A stretch of 64,000 nt of DNA from Cricetomys ansorgei (lineage: Eukaryota; Chordata; Mammalia; Rodentia; Nesomyidae), in assembly GCA_026225945.1 (NCBI GenBank), contig JAMJFZ010001133.1:7832501-7896500 (forward strand). The letters are read 5' to 3'. Shown here piece by piece: positions 1 through 9,599 of the stretch; position 1 is the stretch's first letter, and each line of letters starts with the position of its first letter. A model generated the notes under the pieces. The model had not been told where the DNA came from and ran no database searches. It was given only the letters and a program-made list of their open reading frames with translations. A program made the translations under genes and the position numbers.

Positions 1-450
1 GTAGATGACAATACAAATTTTGAAGGCATATATATCCTCAAAGCTCATGTGAAGAGAAGTCATTCGCAGGTTAGGTGTAGCCTTCCATGGGAAATGTCTC
101 ATCGCTATAGCTTACTCTTGCAACTTTGAACTTCAATGTTCCCTGTGGGTCAATAAAACAAAAGGAAAAAGTCATCTATATATATAGACATAGATGGTAT
201 ACCCATAGACACAGTTAGATAGATGGATAGTCAGGAAATCATCTCAGAAAAGAAAATGAGATATATTTTGACAAGTTTCCCAATTATACTTCATATTTCC
301 ACTACAATTTAACATTTTCTAAACTATTTTATTGTTCGTATAAAGCACTGCTTGTTTATACAATCCTGCTTTCTAAACTAGATCATGTTACACATGCAAA
401 TGACAGAAGTAACTATCCACCTGCAGAGTTTTATGTGTTCTGTTATTGTA

Positions 451-452
<2 letters not shown>
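1..452. other. Unique AT-rich DNA, no gene seen
   Basis: No long reading frame or recognised repeat. There is a short degenerate GATA/TAGA-like patch around 176-230. Confidence 0.5.

Positions 453-486
<34 letters not shown>
453..486. repeat. (GT)n microsatellite
   Basis: About 17 uninterrupted GT units, typical of rodent intergenic DNA. Confidence 0.97.
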
Positions 487-489
<3 letters not shown>

Positions 490-499
490 TTGCGTGTGT

Positions 500-690
500 T
501 CATGCTCATATTTATTTTGGTACATGTGTGTAAGGGTGTATATGCTGCATGGTGCTACTCATGAGGCACCAGTCCCTATGGGTTTGATAAAATCTCTCAG
601 ACTGCAGCTTGCCAAACAGGCATAACTGCCTGGCTGGATAGTGAGCTCCAAGGAGGACTCCTGGGGTTTTATGTGTGTACCTAAATGATT
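500..690 (-). repeat. Probable degenerate SINE-like repeat
   Basis: The stretch after the GT array resembles, in antisense, a composite rodent SINE-like sequence also seen at about 13075-13425: a GT-rich lead-in, a 'aaaatctctcagactg' segment and a 'ctggctggatagtgagctcca' like segment. It is strongly diverged. A reading frame across it has no recognisable protein features and is treated as chance. Confidence 0.4.
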
Positions 691-1105
691 GGCTTTTTTG
701 CAAGAGTTCCAGAGACTAAAGTCAAGCACTTTGCTAACTGTGATCTATTTTAATACTTAGTAATTACAGTCTGTTCAGGGATTCCTGGGCTCAGGTCACA
801 ATAGTTCTTATTGTAGCTCTCACAAAATGCAATCTCTCACAAAATGCAATCTTTCAATTTGTTTATATGGATTTTGAATGTGGAGAGACAATGATAAAGT
901 ATTACATGACATTCACCTGCCAGTTGCCCTAGTGTTGTTGCTTAGTTATGAGTTCTACTTAATGCTTCTAGTTTACTTATCCCTAAGCACAACACAATCG
1001 TGTTCTATGTAACAAATGAAAAATATAGTAGGACCTACTGGAGTTTAAATATTGTTCTCCTTTTAAAGGAATTGTTGTATTTATATTGTTTGTATAAATT
1101 AAAGG

Positions 1106-1312
1106 GATGGCAATGTAGCTCAGTTGATAATTTGACTAGCATTAACAATGTCCTGGGTGCATTCCTCAGTATTACATAAGCCAGGATTGGCTGCAGACCT
1201 GTAATCCCAGAAAATGGGAGGTAATGATAAGGACCTGGAGTTCAAGGTCATTACTAGTTACAAAGCAACTCTGAGGCAAACTTGGCTTGCATGAGATCCT
1301 CTCTTGAAACGT
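1106..1312 (+). mobile_element. B4-type SINE (ID + B1 composite)
   Basis: It begins with a tRNA-derived ID-like half ('caatgtagctcagttgata', then 'cctgggtgcattcctcagta'). It continues into a B1-like half ('cctgtaatcccag', 'ggagttcaaggtcatt', 'catgagatcctctcttgaaa'). That order is diagnostic of B4. Heavily diverged, so old. Confidence 0.8.
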
Positions 1313-1314
1313 TT

Positions 1315-1525
1315 TAATTTGGGAGCAATGAGATAGTTTAACTGGCTAAGTACTTGCCTCTAAATCTGAAAACCCAAGTTAACTTCCTGAAATATGCAAA
1401 ATAGTAGAAAGAACTCTTTCTTCTACAGTAGAACTGACCCCTTTAATTGTTCTCTGCTTTCTCATCCCACTATGGGATACATGTGCCTACCACACATGCA
1501 CAATCACAAATTATAAGGAAGTATA
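1315..1525 (+). mobile_element. B3/B2-family SINE
   Basis: It lies directly after the B4 element in the same orientation. Recognised by the tRNA-like start ('gagatagtttaactggctaa'), the 'ctgacccctttaattgttctctg' middle and the 'catgtgcctaccacacatgca' tail. Diverged. Confidence 0.65.
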
Positions 1526-1529
1526 AAAA

Positions 1530-3050
1530 GGACCAAAATAGTAATTTAAATGATTCAAAAATGAAATTGCTGTGTATATTTATATGCTAGTTAGAATTCA
1601 GAATTACATCAGTAGAAACAAAATAAACGATGCACAAAAAAAAAACAAACAACAAAGCAAGTCACTAAATGCCTCATTTTGGTGTTTGACAGAATAATTT
1701 ATCTAATGAAATATCTTAGCATCAAGTACCATAGCTCGACTTAAAAATATCCTACTGACACCATTATTTCTGATAGAAAAATGCCCATTTGCCCAATTAT
1801 AAAATATTTACACATAATGAATACAGTAAAAGAATGATGAGAAAAAGACATAAAGTAGGAAGGATTTGTCCTCATCCAAGTTATGAGCTCTGACTGGGAA
1901 CAAGTCATGAGTTCTGTGAAATTTACTTTTGCATCTGCAAAATGGGAACTTGTAGCAGACAGAAATAACAAGTTGTCAGCATTGCTGCAGCCATCACAGA
2001 TAATCAATCACCAGAAAGTTCTCTGTGTACTTTTTTCCAAAATGTTAGCTAATTTAATTTAATTTAATTAGCATGAGAGAGGTCAGATTCTAATGTGCTC
2101 AACATTCACATTCTTTTGCATGCCCACTTAGACATAGGAGAGAGAAGTCATTCACTAATCATAAGGTTATTATAAGTCTTGCTTATGATTCAAAAGAGGC
2201 AAACGTTAATCAGTCGATTAAAAATGCCACAAATTGAGAAGTGCAGCACACTCTTTCTGATCTCAGACTTCATGGAATAAAGGGAATACAGGGTTAGATA
2301 CATGACCAGAAATAATAATGATAATTAAACTCACAGATGTCTGTTGGCCACATTTTATCTGAATGTAAGGACATGAAAAATATGTTTATCAGATTTAATT
2401 TATACTTATTAAAATAGAATCAACATAAAATATAAACTCAAATTGTATTTTATTGTCTGAATATGAAACCTACCTTCCCAGGCTCATTGTTGCTATTGCT
2501 ATTTGAGAGGCGAGACCTATGGGGGTGAATGTGGGAAATGGGGTTCTTGACTTTTAACATTACACCTTGATCATCCACAAATCCTGTCTAAACTTTTTGC
2601 TGCCTGTTTTGCTACCCTTTCCATCCTGTTCTGCCTCATCAGGAGCGTAAATGACAGAGCCAAGTCTCCAGGAGCAGAACCCTCTAAAACCTGGCACCTA
2701 AACAAATCCTTCCCACTTTTCTAAAAAACAAACAAACAAAACAAAGCAAACAAAAAACGTGTAACTAAAGAATTTCATTTTTACTGAGTTATCTGGAGGA
2801 CATCATATATGGCGTCACTACCCCCTTGCTACCTTGAACAGTGAGCATAATGAATTTCCATCTATATCATCAAAAAACGTTAAAAAGAAAACCAATAAAG
2901 AAGGCAATAGAATTTTCAGAGTCAAAATGAGGCTCACATTTTATCTAACATATTCAATCTAGGCAAGAGTGTCACAAAAATAGGGATAAGAGAGGGTATG
3001 AGTCAAAGCAGCCACTACTGAACCACACATACCTATGCTCCAAGTTGGCC
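1530..3050. other. Unique AT-rich DNA, no gene seen
   Basis: No supported gene. It contains a short (TTTAA)n patch near 2048-2068 and an A-rich CAAA-type low-complexity patch at about 2722-2757. CpG is sparse, in contrast to the segment that follows. The 88-codon frame on the minus strand at 1741-2007 shows no protein features I recognise. Confidence 0.5.
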
Positions 3051-3068
3051 CCAGCCGTGGAAGCTTCT

Positions 3069-3383
3069 CTATGTTCCAGCTGGTTGTGCCTGCTGACTGA
3101 GGAGCATGTAAATCCTCTCTTTGATCCACTCTCTGCTGTAAGGCTTGTAGGTCTGGGTATCTTCTCGGAATACCAGGCAGCTGAGATCTGTCAGACGGTC
3201 GATAAACTCAAACAACTCACTGACGCCATATGTGATGGATTGGCTAAGGGGGTTCATCCTCTTCAGGTGTTCTTCATACATCTTACAGATGCCTTCCATG
3301 CATTCATTCACAGATTCGTAATCCGCGTATGTTCTGCCTTCTGGCCTCTGACTAGGCTGCACCAGCAACTTGATGGGAGTCAT
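3069..3383 (-). CDS. Erh: Intact intronless ERH retrocopy (retrogene or processed pseudogene)
   Basis: The ATG at 3383-3381 opens a frame of exactly 104 codons with TAG at 3071-3069, which is the length of mammalian ERH. ERH is a small, highly conserved homodimeric nuclear protein that binds RNA-processing and chromatin factors. From a recalled ERH sequence I count about 27 differences in 104 residues (about 74% identity), with no indel or stop. Residues 13-45 are nearly unchanged (one V to I), including Thr18 and Ser24, the positions described as CK2 sites. Changes cluster at residues 2-5, 11-12 and 46-104, and many are conservative (D/E, K/R, Y/F, I/V). The parent gene has introns and this copy has none, so it arose by retrotransposition. 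The start context is weak (C at -3). The frame stays open upstream to about 3443, but only a TTG lies there, so the ATG is the sensible start. I see no poly(A) tail or target duplication. Expression is unknown, so a neutral processed pseudogene remains possible. Confidence 0.87.
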   Translation of the reverse strand: MTPIKLLVQPSQRPEGRTYADYESVNECMEGICKMYEEHLKRMNPLSQSITYGVSELFEFIDRLTDLSCLVFREDTQTYKPYSREWIKERIYMLLSQQAQPAGT

Positions 3384-3540
3384 CAGGCAGATGCTTTCCT
3401 GTGGTCGGGGCCTACACTGTGCTACCCACGAGCTCAGCTGCAACGCCTGTAACAGCCAATCTCGCGAGAGCTGCTAGGACAGCATGGTCGCATACAGTAC
3501 CTTTGTAAGGATGTTGGTCGCAACATCTAAAGTCAGATGC
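3384..3540 (-). other. Presumed ERH-derived 5'UTR and promoter-proximal sequence
   Basis: Sequence directly upstream of the retrocopy ATG, rich in CpG compared with its surroundings. About 14 CpGs fall in 3121-3540, many of them here. It probably came with the retrotransposed transcript, but I could not align it to the parent 5'UTR from memory. The 5' end of the inserted copy is not defined. A short inverted repeat (gatgttg/caacatc) sits at 3511-3528. Confidence 0.5.
3460..3469. promoter_or_regulatory. TCTCGCGAGA palindromic promoter motif
   Basis: A perfect ten-base palindrome about 77 bp upstream of the retrocopy ATG. TCTCGCGAGA is an established core-promoter motif of CpG-rich housekeeping genes, bound by BANP when unmethylated. 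Here it may simply be copied from the parent transcript, or it may act as a promoter for the retrocopy. Function is inferred. Confidence 0.6.
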
Positions 3541-3544
3541 ATAC

Positions 3545-4480
3545 AATGTATCTCATTGTTAATAGTTCCATATATGTAACATGACTGATTACCGAAGCAT
3601 GTATTTAGAGTTCTTAAGAGATATTTCTGAAAGGAAACGTACTGGTTTAATACATATGATTTTATTTAAATTAACTTTGACAATTGTATTTTAGGGAGAA
3701 GTTATTTAAAGGCATATTCATTCACCAAGTAGAAGTAGATAAGAAAATCCCATATTTATACACTCCCCTTTGCCACCCATATTAGAAGCAACATGAATTT
3801 ATTCAACCTTTTCTGCAGTCCTCATTAACTTTAACCAATTATTAATATTGTTTTATAAATATTTGCATAATGTTCTTTCTTTCTTAAGACTGTATACCTC
3901 ATTTCAAAGTTTGTGTTAACGCATCATTCTACTGTGCAAAAAACATGAAGCTGTCTTTAATACAGGGTAATTCACAAATTTCACTCTTTTACTTTTTCTA
4001 GAAGACTTAATAAGAATAAATTAGAAAACTCTCGTGTGATAACAAAAGAAAGCTATTTTTATGCTCTGTGGAGTGTGAGAACATTACGTATTGTTAAACT
4101 GTACCATAAAAGGAGGCAGTATCTTCTAGCTGTATCTATTGAAAGAGTATTTTAATTTATAATAAAATACAGAACTGGGGCAAATAAGAATCCATCAATT
4201 AATATCACCTTAAAACCACTTTATAAAGAGAATGCCATCATTTCAAACACATGTTTTCTAAAACTGGCTGAAATGAATGCATAAGCATCATCAATGGATC
4301 CTCTAACAAAGAGAGGCAGATTTTATTAGTGACAAATTATAGCAAGGAAAAAGGACAAAGGGATATTGATGTTTTGTGCAGAGGTTTTATTTGTATAAGA
4401 TAATTATATAAATGGATTTTTCAATATTTATTAAGTTAAACAGAAGTATATATGGGAATTATTAAAATGTTTCTCTTAGC
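3545..4480. other. AT-rich DNA, nothing recognised
   Basis: No repeat or gene could be recognised. Base composition is strongly A+T-rich and CpG almost disappears again right after the retrocopy. Confidence 0.45.
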
Positions 4481-4967
4481 GAAGGTTCTTAAGGGGTAAG
4501 TCACTCAAGGGAAATGACATTACAGCTAGTTCTGACCAAAGACCCTGGCTCCAACAGCTAGGTTGATTGGGCTTGGTCGCTGATTCAAAACTGGCCATGT
4601 TTTTCAAACTCTGCTCCATAACCACATCTACATCTCAAAAGTCTTGGGAAACCCAAGTCTTCGTATTTCCAGAGGTTCACCCAGTGTGTGCTGAATGAGG
4701 TAAGCAGCAACAACCACAGTCAACTCTGCATTTCATTTCGTCCAGCTTCTGTAGAAAACTAAGAACAGTGATGAGCAAGCGGCCTATGAATCAACTACGC
4801 AGGTGGAGGACACGACTTAAAGAAAATGGAAAAGCAGCTTAAACATGAGCCGCACAGCGTGCTTTGTAAGCCCCATCCCTGAATGTAGCCGACAGGCCCC
4901 TGAAGATCTCAAACTCCCAAGGGCCTGGTCAATCCTGTAGAGGCACACAAGTGGCCAGGCCCCACCC

Positions 4968-4974
4968 TATAAAA
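4968..4974 (+). promoter_or_regulatory. TATA box within the LTR
   Basis: 'tataaaa' preceded by a C-rich stretch and about 210 bp upstream of the AATAAA, as expected for an LTR U3/R boundary. Present activity is unknown. Confidence 0.55.
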
Positions 4975-5181
4975 TGCTCCAGTGTTTAGGGTAAAAAGCC
5001 TGAGCTCAATTCCTGGGGCTTTAAAACCCACCAATCCCTGAGCTCAAAATCCCAACACTATCTGAGCCTTCCCCAAGATCCGGGCACCTTGTAAAGCTCT
5101 GCTCCCCAAAAAGTCTGCCGCCAGCTCTGTTCTATGCCTCTTCTCTCTTGAGCAAACACAGCTACACTCTGTGTTTTTCCC

Positions 5182-5187
5182 AATAAA
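5182..5187 (+). terminator. LTR polyadenylation signal AATAAA
   Basis: Canonical AATAAA followed within 15-35 bp by a GT-rich stretch ('ttgtgtgaggtttgttg'), the normal arrangement of a polyadenylation signal in an LTR. Confidence 0.55.
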
Positions 5188-5351
5188 TCCCTTGTGTGAG
5201 GTTTGTTGCACTGTGTGACATTGTGGTATTCCTTGGCTCTGGAATGACTTCCAGAATGTTCTTTCCTCAGGACTGTAACACTTGCACTGGGGGCACCTTT
5301 CCCTTTGGAGCTGTAGCACTCACATTGGAGATCCCCTTCCCTCGGAGTGGT

Positions 5352-5746
5352 TATCGCATACATACTCCATGATGAAAGTTAAAGAGACAGCTGCCACATT
5401 GCCAGCCACAATCCCCATGTATAACTCTCGGAGGCGATCTTTGATGCTAATATTTCCCATCATTATTGCCCAGAGGGTATGAACATGGCTTAAGGAGTAA
5501 GAGGTGCAGGTGGCTGTGATTTTGACAATGATGGAGGTGAGAACTGCACTGAAGGCCACTGTCTAGTGCCTTGAGCTTTTCTTTATTACTCAACCTGAAA
5601 TTTGTATTAAAAAAATACTACTCAGATATTCAATGTTTTCATGAAAATGTTTTCCTTGGAGCTTACAGACAGTTTTCTGGTCTGCAACCAGAGTCTGTTA
5701 TATGTAGTTTCCTATCAAGTAACATATATATGTGTGTGTGCACATA

Positions 5747-5750
<4 letters not shown>
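5352..5750. other. Unassigned sequence with a short hydrophobic frame
   Basis: The minus strand of 5320-5559 encodes 79 codons with two hydrophobic segments and few charged residues between them. I cannot match it to a family. Part of it overlaps the end of the LTR. It may be a remnant of a processed pseudogene or chance. Confidence 0.3.

Positions 5751-5752
<2 letters not shown>

Positions 5753-5789
<37 letters not shown>
5753..5789. repeat. (TG)n microsatellite with palindromic TA/TG lead-in
   Basis: About 18 TG units, preceded at 5722-5752 by an alternating 'catatatatgtgtgtgtgca' stretch that can pair with itself. Confidence 0.95.
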
Positions 5790-5791
<2 letters not shown>

Positions 5792-6170
5792 TAGACGTCT
5801 TCTTTGTTTCCTGAAACGAGGGGTTTCAGCTAATCTTCTGTATTCCAGCAACTAGTGCGTCAAGATTCTGAATTTCCCTTGCAAAAAGTATGTAAAGTAG
5901 TCACAGTAATGGTGATTCTCTGTTGTCATTGATTCTTGACCTTTGCAGGACACAGAGCCTCTAAAACAGTTAACCTGTAATTCACAATCTTCTGCCTCAA
6001 CCTTCTGCCTGTTTGAATTATAGATATATGTCACTATATTAACCATTTTAAAACGGTACTTCATAAACATAACAAATGTAGAAGACAAGGTGGTTATTTT
6101 AAAAGGGATTATTATAGTTGCACCTATGAACATTTCAGGGTTCAAGGTATGGGTTTTGAGATAAATTAAC
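5790..6170. other. Unique DNA, nothing recognised
   Basis: No recognisable repeat. The 97-codon minus-strand frame at 5852-6145 has no recognisable protein features. Confidence 0.4.
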
Positions 6171-6175
6171 TTCCA

Positions 6176-6395
6176 TGGGACTAAAGAGACAGCTCACTGT
6201 TTAAGAACACTGGCTGCTCTTTAAGAAAACCTGTGTTCAATTTTCTAGCACCCACATGGCAACTCGACTGTCTATAACTCAATTCTATAGGATCTGACGC
6301 CCTATTCTGGCCTCCACAAGCACTTTAGCACTTGGTGCACAGCCAAAACACCCAGGCATATAAAATAAAAAATAAATCTTTTATTTAAAAAAAGA
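6176..6395 (+). mobile_element. B2 SINE
   Basis: tRNA-derived head ('aagagacagctcactgttta', 'cactggctgctctt'), then 'gttcaattttctagcaccca', 'catggcaactcgactgtcta', 'gccctattctggcctccaca' and an A-rich tail with 'aataaatc'. Full length and moderately diverged. Confidence 0.88.
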
Positions 6396-6621
6396 ATGAA
6401 AAGCCAGCAACTGTGATTGCCAATAATTGCAAAAGGTAATATTCTTTTCTATGAAAGATTCCAAAACATTTTCCCTTAATTTAGCAATCAACAACAAGTC
6501 AGAATGAGAAGTCAATTTTCCAGGTAATTAAAATAATTGTGATTAGAAACAGAAACATAATTGGTAAGTTCTGAGAATATCTATACATTTTTATTGATAA
6601 TGTTCACTATTGTTTTGTATA

Positions 6622-6845
6622 TCATGTGTTGGGAGCTTGTTTCCCAATGTGGTCATGTTAAAATAGCAGGACCTCAATGAGATGGGTCCAGTAGTTAGGT
6701 CATTCAATTGTGGGCATCAGAAGAAATTAATTTAGATCATGAGAGATGCTTTCTTCTGCCAAGAAGTTTGTTGTCAAAAGCAAGCCTGCTACAGTCTGAC
6801 CATGAATATCCCACCAGTGGGAAAATGTATGATAAGACATGGCAA
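6622..6845 (+). mobile_element. Unclassified medium-reiteration repeat, 5' part
   Basis: Has the cadence of an old LTR-like repeat ('cccaatgtggtcatgtta', 'gtagttaggtcatt', 'catgagagatgctttcttct'). Its likely 3' end ('ggagctgactaacag') reappears at about 7590-7700, on the far side of ORR1 and MT elements, suggesting interruption by later insertions. Confidence 0.4.
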
Positions 6846-6849
6846 ACTC

Positions 6850-7236
6850 TAGTGGTTGAATGAAAGAAGCCCCAATTGGCTCATATATTTAAATGTTTGG
6901 TCCCTAATTGGTGGACTGTTTAGAAAGGATTAGGAGGTGTGTTCTTGTTGAAGGAGGTGTGGACTTTTTGGAGGAAGTGTGTCACTGGGGGTGAGCTCTG
7001 TGGTTTCAAAAGCTCAAATCAGTCTCAGTCTCTCTCTTACTTCTGCCAGCAGAACCAGGTAGAACTCTCAGCTAACATGCCTGTCTGCATGCTTCCATGC
7101 TCCCCACCCTGATGACAATGGACCAAACCTCTGAAACTGTAAGAAAGCTTCAGTTAAATGCTTTTCTTAATAAGAGCTGTTATGGTTATTATGGTTATTA
7201 TGGTTGCTCTTCACAGCAATAAAACACTGACTAACA
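6850..7236 (+). mobile_element. ORR1-type MaLR LTR
   Basis: Recalled ORR1 landmarks occur in order: 'ggctcatatatttaaatgtt', 'ggtggactgtttagaaagga', 'ggaggaagtgtgtcactggg', 'gtagaactctcagctaa', 'tgatgacaatgga', 'cctctgaaactgtaag' and the ending 'cacagcaataaaacactgac'. Essentially full length. No internal MaLR sequence is adjacent, so it is a solo LTR. Confidence 0.8.
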
Positions 7237-7370
7237 TTGCTTCTGTGTGTTTCTTTCTCACCAGTACAGTCTAACCTGACAGGCAGCCAGAGCATGAAAT
7301 AACTAGTGAGGAATCAGAGAACAATAAATACATGCTTCCACTCAGTTCCTTCCTATATATATGTTTTAAT

Positions 7371-7528
7371 AATCCAGGATCCCAGCCAGGGAATGGTGCC
7401 ACCTACAGTGGATGGTTCTTCCCACCTCAGTTAATGTAATCAATATTATCTCCTAGGTTATACTCAGAGGACCATCTCCCAGGTGATTCTTGGGTTCTGT
7501 CAAGTTAATAATTAACACCAAACATCAC
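7371..7528 (-). mobile_element. MT-type MaLR LTR, partial
   Basis: Reverse-complement MT landmarks: 'cccagccagggaatggtgcc', 'cttcccacctcagttaatgt', 'catctcccaggtgattctt', 'ctgtcaagttaataattaac'. Only the 5' half is present, and it lies head to tail with the ORR1 element. Confidence 0.72.
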
Positions 7529-7589
7529 ATCTGTCACATACTTCTATCGTGATATAATTTTCACCACAGTCCCAAAGTGATGGAGTCAA

Positions 7590-7700
7590 TTGATCATAAC
7601 CTAAAATCTATGAAATGGGGACTCAAATTAATCTTTTCATCCTTTAAGTTAATTATATCAGGTAATTTTTTGCAGTAACAGGGAGCTGACTAACAGAATG
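7590..7700 (+). mobile_element. Probable 3' end of the interrupted repeat at 6622-6845
   Basis: Ends in 'gcagtaacagggagctgact', an LTR-like terminus that fits no complete element of its own. Assigned by position and style only. Confidence 0.35.
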
Positions 7701-7704
7701 CTAA

Positions 7705-8895
7705 ACTCCTCCCTGCATTCTGGCTTTCTGAATTGCTATATAAACTTTAATTTTCCCATGTAGCCTGGTCTTCTTTTCATCCACTAAAATGTGATATGGA
7801 AAAGAGTGTACCTCATCAGAGTGCATACTTCTAAAGAACTAATCGTCAATCTCTTTCAATTGTCAGAGACAGTTTAAAAGAAATCAGAATAATGTAGTGA
7901 ACTTTCAAGTGTGTAGTCATTGCATTGGAACTACCTATTATTTATTAATAAACTGAATTTATCAGAACAACCCAACTGAGTTAACTTTTCCTATATCATT
8001 AGTCTTTAGTGTTTCTGCAGTGTATAAACTTGATTTAAAATATATTCTATTCCAAACTTTAAGGAAAACCTAAAGTTGCTACATCTCCCTGATTCCATCA
8101 GTCCCAATTCCTGGTTCAATAGTAATGCCCTCCACCCACTGCCAGGGACTTCCTACCATCCCCTACCCTGTATCACAGCCTATATTAATTACTTCCCTCT
8201 TTGATAATCTACAAGACAAAGATTCACAAGCTACAATATTTATATATGCACAGTTTATTTTATGAATTTAAAAAATAGACTCTTAGTAAATTTATATTTT
8301 AAATGTGAATGTGTAATGGATTTTTGTATTATAAAATCACACTAATTTAAGTATAAAGTACATGATATTAGAAAGTATAAATATTTATGAATTTCTTAGT
8401 GTCAGTTTTATTATAAGAAAAACTGTAGAATCAAATGCAAACTCTATGGATGTAAAGGACTATCAGTGTTCTTGTAGGTATGCTGAGGAATACAAGTAAA
8501 ATGAGGTTTAATACTAACATTTTGAATATAATATAAACATCTTTTAAAAATTTCCAAACTATTGGCTTTAATAATATGTAAAAAATATTGGTTCATTTTC
8601 AGTAAAAATTTGTGTTTAAACATAGGGAAACTGTTTCATGTACTAAATTATCCAAACTGAAGTCTTATCTACTTGTGTATCAAAGTCTTTGAAGATGAGC
8701 TTTCAGGTCTGAGCTTGCCATTGCTTTCCATGTTACCTGTACACAAAAAGGCACAGAAAGGAATCTTTAAATTTTTTAAATTTAATTATACCATACAAAA
8801 CTAAATATTTTAATTCTTTACAAATTAGTCTTACAAAGATTATTCTTTCTCACATGAAATCAACTTTTACATTTATAATCTTTTGCTTAATATAA
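7705..8895. other. AT-rich DNA, nothing recognised
   Basis: Very A+T-rich, with no supported gene or repeat. The part nearest 8895 may be the A/T-rich tail of the following L1. Confidence 0.45.
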
Positions 8896-8899
8896 TGTA

Positions 8900-9006
8900 A
8901 TTACATCATTTCCTCTCCTCCCTCTTTCTCTTTTAAATCCTATCCATGCCCCGGGCACTCCCTTTCAAATTCATAGCCTCTTTAAGTATTATCAGTATAT
9001 AAAAGC

Positions 9007-9045
<39 letters not shown>

Positions 9046-9370
9046 TTGTCTGTGTAAAAATATAGAAAGGTATTTTGCTGGGTCCATATATAATGTTGCT
9101 TCCACATATTTTTAAGGCTAACCAATTGGGATCACTTAACTACTGAGGATGTTCATCTATGTGGAAAACTAATTCTCCAGCTCTTAATAGATTTTATTTG
9201 CTATCCCTCATGATCTAGGGGTGGGCCCCGTTCAATTTCCCCCATCCTTATTGACATGTCAACTATTGTTGTCATTTTGTCATTGTTCAGTTCTTATTTA
9301 AGCAGCCATACTGTTGAGATTTCAAAATTTAACATCCCTATCCTATCTAGGAGACAGTGTCTTACAAAGT
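8900..9370 (-). mobile_element. Lx-type LINE-1 3'UTR fragment
   Basis: Antisense landmarks shared with 16330-16785 and 54690-55320: a CT-rich 'ctcctccctctttctctttt' block, 'ttcatagcctcttta', 'ataatgttgcttccac', 'ctaaccaattgggat', and 'gttcagttcttatttaagca'. A (TG)n array interrupts it at 9009-9043. Diverged and 5'-truncated. Confidence 0.65.
9009..9043. repeat. (TG)n microsatellite inside an L1 remnant
   Basis: About 17 TG units. It sits where other Lx copies in this window have a TATA/CATA-rich stretch, so it probably grew from the element's own sequence. Confidence 0.95.
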
Positions 9371-9399
9371 GTTTTTCTTTTACTGATTGTATGTGTGTT

Positions 9400-9592
9400 T
9401 GTGTATGTGTGTGTGTGAGAGAGAGACAGACAGAAATCATGTGTGTGTGTACATGTATGTCAAGGAACACCAGTGGAAAACAGAGGAAAACTTGAACAAG
9501 TTGGATCTCTACCACATCAGTTCCAGGGATCAGACTCAGTTCATAGGCTCGGTGATCTGAACCTTTACTCATTGAACTATCTCATGGGCCAA
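9400..9592 (-). mobile_element. B3/B2-family SINE with GT/GA-rich lead-in
   Basis: Antisense SINE landmarks: 'gttccagggatcagactcag', 'ctcggtgatctgaacctt', 'actcattgaactatctcatg'. The last is the reverse complement of the tRNA-like A box ('tgagatagttcaatgag'). A GT/GA simple repeat forms the left end. Confidence 0.65.
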
Positions 9593-9599
9593 CCATTCT

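Larger units (their letters stand above)
4500..5350 (+). mobile_element. Retroviral-type LTR (probably solo)
   Basis: A moderately GC-rich block with LTR organisation. The TATA box is 'tataaaa' at 4968-4974. An R/U5-like stretch follows, with AATAAA at 5182-5187 and then a GT-rich 'tgtgtgaggtttgttg' stretch. A two-copy imperfect tandem repeat of about 38 bp (5273-5310 and 5311-5346) closes the block. I see no primer-binding site or gag/pol frame downstream, so it is probably solo. The family was not identified and the 5' boundary is approximate. Confidence 0.6.

Noticed and set aside
3384..3443. 20-residue N-terminal extension of the ERH copy
   Set aside because: The extension begins with TTG, not ATG, and corresponds to the presumed 5'UTR. 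The ATG at 3383 matches the ERH start.
3045..3452. 135-codon plus-strand frame
   Set aside because: It is antisense to the ERH retrocopy. The minus strand matches a known protein over its full length, so this is a shadow.
5571..5855. 94-codon frame with a Cys-Val repeat
   Set aside because: The repeat is a translated (TG)n microsatellite.
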